Shown here piece by piece: positions 20,670-24,081 of a stretch of 24,081 nucleotides of DNA. Both the position numbers and the translations under genes were made by a program. The stretch comes from Thermoplasmata archaeon. GTDB lineage: Archaea > Thermoplasmatota > Thermoplasmata > UBA10834. The notes beneath the pieces were generated by a model, which ran no database searches, was not told the DNA's origin, and worked only from the letters and a program-made list of their open reading frames with translations. Within the stretch, counting starts at the first letter, position 1. The number at the start of each line of letters is the position of its first letter. Location of the stretch: the NCBI GenBank assembly GCA_025457845.1, contig JALOTO010000022.1, positions 1 through 24,081 on the forward strand. Direction: 5' to 3'.

Positions 20670-22010
20670 CTACTTCTTCACGACCTCTTTGAAGCTGGCC
20701 TCGAGGATGTCCATGGCCTGTTCCAGGACCTCGCTGGGCATCAGCATCGACGGGTGCAGCCTGATGACGTTGTCGTAAGTGCCGCACGTCAGAATGACCA
20801 TGCCCCTCTTCAGCGCCGCGACCTTGATCGCCTTGGTCTCCGCCGCGGCCGGGGTCTTCGCCTTCGGGTCGCTCACGAGCTCGACGGCCATCATCGCGCC
20901 CATCCCCCTGACGTCCCCGACAATCGGGAAGGCCTTCTGGATCTCCTTCAGGCGCTTCGTCATGTACGAGCTGACATTGGCTACGTTCGGCAGGGCCTTC
21001 TCTATGATGTCGAACTGGGCCAGGGCGGCTGCGCACGCGACGGGGTTTCCCCCGAAGGTCCCTCCGAGCCCCCCGATCTGCGGAGCGTCCATTATCTCAG
21101 GCCGGCCCGTGGTGGCCGACACCGGGAACCCTCCACCGATGCCCTTCCCGCTGACCAGCATGTCCGGCTCGACGCCGGGCCAGTGCTGCACGCACCACAT
21201 CTTGCCGGTCCTGCCGGCGCCCGTCTGGATCTCGTCGTCGACGTAGACGACGCCGTGCTTCCTGCAGATCTTGGTTATCTTGGCGTAGAACTCCTTGGGA
21301 GGAACGATGAAGCCACCCTCGCCCGCGATCGGCTCGCCGATGAGACAGGCCACCTTCCCCTGGAACTGCGGGGACGACCACGTCTCGTCGATCTTGTCGG
21401 CGCATGCGATGCCGCATGACGGGTACGTCATGTCGAGCGGGCATCTGTAGCAGTACGCGAACTCCACTTTGTAGGTCTCTGGGAGAGGGCCGAACCCGGC
21501 CTTGTACGGCATCTCCTTGGACGTGAGGGCCATGGCCATCATGGTCCTGCCGTGGAACGCGTGGACGAACGAGAACGCCGCCGGCTTCTTCGTGAACTGC
21601 CTGGATATCTTGACCGAGTTCTCAACAGCCTCCGCACCGGAGTTGTAGAGCACCGACTTCGATAGGCCAGCATGCGGCGCGGTCTTCGCGAGCTTCTCCG
21701 CCAGGCGCACGTATCCCTCGTACGGAGTGACCTGGAAACAGGTGTGCAGGAACCTCTCGGCCTGGGATTTGACAGCGTCCACGACCTCCTTGGGGCAGTG
21801 GCCGACGTTCGTGACTCCGATGCCGCTGCCCATGTCTATGAAATCGTTCCCGTCGACGTCGGTGAATATCGACCCCTCGGCCCTGTCGATGAATATCGGC
21901 GCGGATATCCCGACGGACTTCGAGATGTACTTGTCCCTGAGTCCCATGAGCTCCTTGGACTTCGGCCCCGGGACCTCTGCGGTCTTGATTGAAGCTTTTT
22001 TCGTAGTCAT
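20670..22010 (-). CDS. Class III aminotransferase, 4-aminobutyrate aminotransferase-like
   Basis: From the ATG at 22010 the protein has 446 residues. It carries the class III PLP pattern: DGNDFIDMGSGIGVTNVGHC, SGAEAVENSVKISRQ, FVHAFHGRTMMAMALTS, DDEIQTGAGRTG (PLP-binding Asp near 259), and SGKGIGGGFPVSA with the Schiff-base Lys near 289, then GTFGGNPVACAAAL. A Cys cluster (YCYRCPLDMTYPSCGIACAD) is typical of GabT-like enzymes. The enzyme moves an amino group from an omega-amino acid such as 4-aminobutyrate or beta-alanine to a 2-oxo acid; ornithine or acetylornithine as substrate is less likely but not excluded. The start at 22010 has GAGGT 6 bases upstream; ATGs at 22016 and 22058 are less likely, the latter being upstream of the expected RNA start. 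It appears to be transcribed alone. Confidence 0.87.
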   Translation of the reverse strand: MTTKKASIKTAEVPGPKSKELMGLRDKYISKSVGISAPIFIDRAEGSIFTDVDGNDFIDMGSGIGVTNVGHCPKEVVDAVKSQAERFLHTCFQVTPYEGYVRLAEKLAKTAPHAGLSKSVLYNSGAEAVENSVKISRQFTKKPAAFSFVHAFHGRTMMAMALTSKEMPYKAGFGPLPETYKVEFAYCYRCPLDMTYPSCGIACADKIDETWSSPQFQGKVACLIGEPIAGEGGFIVPPKEFYAKITKICRKHGVVYVDDEIQTGAGRTGKMWCVQHWPGVEPDMLVSGKGIGGGFPVSATTGRPEIMDAPQIGGLGGTFGGNPVACAAALAQFDIIEKALPNVANVSSYMTKRLKEIQKAFPIVGDVRGMGAMMAVELVSDPKAKTPAAAETKAIKVAALKRGMVILTCGTYDNVIRLHPSMLMPSEVLEQAMDILEASFKEVVKK

Positions 22011-22071
22011 GGTCATACCTCGAAACTTGTGCGACGCTTGAAGGTCCGATTCGTGCATGGTTGAAAACGTA

Positions 22072-22080
22072 GATATTACT
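22072..22080 (-). promoter_or_regulatory. TATA-like box of the aminotransferase gene
   Basis: The minus strand reads AGTAATATC, centred near 22076. RNA would start near 22049, giving a leader of about 39 bases that contains GAGGT. The element lies just past the TAA of the preceding membrane-protein gene. Confidence 0.42.
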
Positions 22081-22094
22081 TTAGCATCCGCCTT

Positions 22095-23303
22095 TTAATC
22101 CCCTTTGCGTGGGGAAGGGTCTGACGATTTCCCCGCATCCTTCGCAGTGCGGCTCTCCCAGACCCTGAGGGACAGGAAGAGCGCCGGGACCACGAACGGG
22201 GCGAGGGTGCTCTTGACCGACACGGCCAGGAACGCCAGCGACACCAGCAGCACCCTGTCGTTGATGCTCTTCAGCCTCAGCCCGAGCAACAGGGTGACGC
22301 CGATCGCGGCGATGCTTATCACCGAGTAGTACGGGCTGTCGGGCATCAGCTCGCTCAGGAGGGTGCCGCCCATCGGCCGGTCCTCCCTGGTCTCCCCGCT
22401 CGAATAGATGAACACGGTGGAATCGAGGACGTCGGAGACGCCGAACGGCACCAACACCACCAGTGCAAGCGCTCCGCACGCGACGACCGCACCAGCTGTC
22501 CTCAAGAGAGCCGAGATGTCCCTCACCCTGACGCGCGTCTGCAGGTCGTGGATCAGGACGACCGCGAGCGGGATCGCCGCGAAGATCTTGGTGAGGGTGG
22601 CGAGGCCGAGGACCAACAGCGAGAGCTCGTGCGGAAGGACCTTGGACCTGTCCCTCAGGTGCAGCGCCACGACCATCAGCAGGAGCGTGAGGGCCGAGTT
22701 GTCGAAGGCGAGGAACACGACGACCATGCCAGCCGCGGGGGCGAACATGAGCCAGTCCGCGCGGAACCTGAGATTGAGGACGTACATCGAGGCGGCCGCG
22801 AGGACCACGTTGACGAGGACGAACCACGTCGGAGAACCGAGCCATCCAAGAGCGCCGTAGCAGGACGAATAGAACAGGAGGTCGAGCGGGAGGTAGTTGT
22901 ACGGGCCGTACGCCCACAGGATGTCGCCGTCGGCCTGGTCGCCTATGAGTACGAAGTGGCCCATCTCGGCGAACCTCGGAACGACGGGCTCCACGTACGG
23001 GTTGGTGCCGTCGAGGAAGGCGTCGGCTGCGGCCTCGACGGCGTCGTCGACGTCATGGCTCCTCTCGAAGTAGTCGTACCCGGCCGCGAAGACGGACGCC
23101 GAAAACAGGAAGCAGATCCACAGGACGGTCGCGAGCACCTTCCGGCTCGGCCGCCTCTTGACCAGGCGGGAGAGGACCCCGGTGTACTTGGCGTCGACCA
23201 GCCAGATGAGGGCTATGACCACTATCAGGATGTTGTACAGCCAATCGAACAGGCACGCGCCCCCAGGACCCCTCGACGTCCGGGAAGGCACGTAGGGGTA
23301 CAA
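22095..23303 (-). CDS. GT87-like (DUF2029) polytopic membrane glycosyltransferase, putative
   Basis: The 402-residue protein has about nine membrane helices. After the second helix comes AFLDGTNPYVEP, then WAYGPYNYLPLDLLFYSS, which matches the luminal loop (DGxNPY and YxYxP motifs) of GT87/DUF2029 GT-C enzymes. These use polyprenyl-phosphate sugars, often mannose, at the outer face of the membrane. A role in building surface glycans or N-glycans is possible. The start is uncertain: 23303 is a TTG without a clear ribosome-binding site and a GTG lies four codons later; no ATG precedes the first helix (LYNILIVVIALIWL). It follows the PAC2 gene by about 20 bases and may be cotranscribed with it. 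The stop is TAA, rare in this window. Confidence 0.68.
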   Translation of the reverse strand: MYPYVPSRTSRGPGGACLFDWLYNILIVVIALIWLVDAKYTGVLSRLVKRRPSRKVLATVLWICFLFSASVFAAGYDYFERSHDVDDAVEAAADAFLDGTNPYVEPVVPRFAEMGHFVLIGDQADGDILWAYGPYNYLPLDLLFYSSCYGALGWLGSPTWFVLVNVVLAAASMYVLNLRFRADWLMFAPAAGMVVVFLAFDNSALTLLLMVVALHLRDRSKVLPHELSLLVLGLATLTKIFAAIPLAVVLIHDLQTRVRVRDISALLRTAGAVVACGALALVVLVPFGVSDVLDSTVFIYSSGETREDRPMGGTLLSELMPDSPYYSVISIAAIGVTLLLGLRLKSINDRVLLVSLAFLAVSVKSTLAPFVVPALFLSLRVWESRTAKDAGKSSDPSPRKGD

Positions 23304-23324
23304 ATCGTGTGCGATGCCCGCGGC

Positions 23325-24079
23325 CTAGAAGTATCCCGCAACGTCCTGCTGCCTCTGCCCCTTGCTCTTGTTCTCGGCGTCCTTGTGCAGCACCTTGAGC
23401 TGGGCCTCGAGCCTCTCGGCCTCCTTGCAGAGCGGCTCGACGTTGAGATTCATGTGCAGGATCATCTGGTCTATGGCGGCGAGTATGAGGGCGGCCGCGC
23501 GCGCGTCCGCGGTGTCAGGCCGCGCCTCGGCGAGGAGGGTGATGACATCGACCCCGCGCCTCTTCCCTTCGTTGAGGAGCACTCCGGCAGTGCCCGAGAT
23601 GACCCCTTCCACGAACGGCTCCGCGTCGGCCTGCTTGAGCAGCGCCTGGGCCGATTCGGTGCTCCCTATCCCGTAGACGGCAATCTCCGAGGCCTCCTCG
23701 ATCTCCTCCTCGTCCTCGCCGTGCTCCACGACGAGCCCGCCTGCGGAGATGATGAGCCTGCACTTCTGGGTCTGGGCGAAGTCGACCATGGACGTCCCGA
23801 GAGGCCTGAGAGAGGCCTGAGAAGGTTAGCTGCAGGCTGCAGCTCGGTCGAGAAGACGACGACCTGCTGGTCCCCCTCCCTCAGGAACGGGCGCGCGTAC
23901 ACGCGCGCCGGTCCGAGCGGCTCCCCGTCACGGATCAGTGAGACTGTCGGGAAGAGGTCGGAGTCCATGGCGGCTATGTACTCCATCTTGAGGAGGGCGA
24001 TGAGGTAGTTGGCGACGATGGAGCTGACGAGCCCCACGCTGGGGAAACCATCTATCACGACTGCGTTCCTCAGGTCCAT
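23325..24079 (-). pseudogene. PAC2-family (proteasome assembly chaperone-like) gene, split by an 11-bp tandem duplication
   Basis: Two frames together form one PAC2-family protein. The first (24079 to about 23821) encodes MDLRNAVVIDGFPSVGLVSS to STELQPAANLLRPL. The second (ATG at 23789 to the TAG at 23325) encodes MVDFAQTQKCRLIISAGGLV through to a Lys/Gln-rich helical tail. The break lies at a perfect 11-bp duplication (23799-23820). With one copy removed the frame reads NLLRPLGTSMVDFAQTQK without a stop, giving 247 residues, the normal family length. PAC2 proteins in archaea resemble proteasome assembly chaperones; their exact role is unproven. As written, the first frame runs out of phase to a stop at 23666, and the second could restart at its ATG. 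A true mutation, a switchable repeat or an assembly error are all possible. The true start may lie beyond the window edge. Confidence 0.82.
23799..23820. repeat. 11-bp perfect tandem duplication causing a frameshift
   Basis: GAGAGGCCTGA occurs at 23799-23809 and again at 23810-23820, followed by GA. Eleven is not a multiple of three, so one extra copy shifts the reading frame of the PAC2-family gene. Slipped replication is the simplest origin. Confidence 0.9.
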
Positions 24080-24081
24080 GC

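Noticed and set aside
22548..24008. Long plus-strand open frame opposite the GT87-like and PAC2-family genes
   Set aside because: It is antisense to conserved proteins and made mostly of charged residues, typical of shadow frames in GC-rich DNA.
23666..24079. Two independent small genes instead of one broken PAC2-family gene
   Set aside because: The first frame loses family similarity exactly at the duplication and the second resumes it; a single repeat unit joins them perfectly.
1..24081. CRISPR arrays, insertion sequences, integrases or attachment sites
   Set aside because: No regularly spaced repeats, no transposase or recombinase motifs and no terminal inverted repeats with target duplications were found.

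Overview
The window is a GC-rich, gene-dense stretch of archaeal chromosome. I read it as archaeal because promoters look like TATA boxes about 25-30 bases ahead of starts, some messages appear leaderless, terminators are U-rich, and the gene content includes a PAC2-family protein, CorA, tandem winged-helix regulators and a STAND/TPR regulator. The closest guess is the Thermoplasmatota (Thermoplasmata or Methanomassiliicoccales-like lineages). This is inference from gene style, because no rRNA or other marker is present. Six of about 22 readable stops are TAG, which argues against routine pyrrolysine decoding despite a corrinoid-protein gene at the left edge.

Layout. (1) 1-2840: the start of a methyltransferase corrinoid protein on the minus strand, diverging from a plus-strand set: a lipocalin-like CrtC/DUF7064-type protein, then a GNAT-YoaP acetyltransferase overlapping an AbiEii-like nucleotidyltransferase-fold protein. 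(2) 2933-13774: an island of six exported proteins of unknown function. Two are membrane-anchored proteins with a shared C-terminal design, one is signal-anchored, one is small, acidic and Cys-rich, and two are paralogous secreted proteins with Gly-rich tails. Among them lie a large winged-helix/STAND/TPR regulator and a class V PLP enzyme without the desulfurase cysteine. (3) 13775-15645: a winged-helix regulator with a small membrane partner, then a CorA ion channel. (4) 15736-20496: a probable five-gene minus-strand unit with a BtuFCD-type importer (solute-binding protein, permease, ATPase with an extra C-terminal domain), a winged-helix regulator and a nitroreductase-family protein. (5) 20670-24079: a GabT-like aminotransferase, a GT87-like polytopic membrane protein, and a PAC2-family gene broken by an 11-bp tandem duplication.

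How they may work together: the importer most likely brings in a corrinoid or another metal chelate, which would suit a cell with corrinoid-dependent methyl transfer. The central island looks like a lineage-specific cell-surface module with its own regulators; it is the best candidate for an undescribed system. No CRISPR array, insertion sequence, tRNA or rRNA was found.
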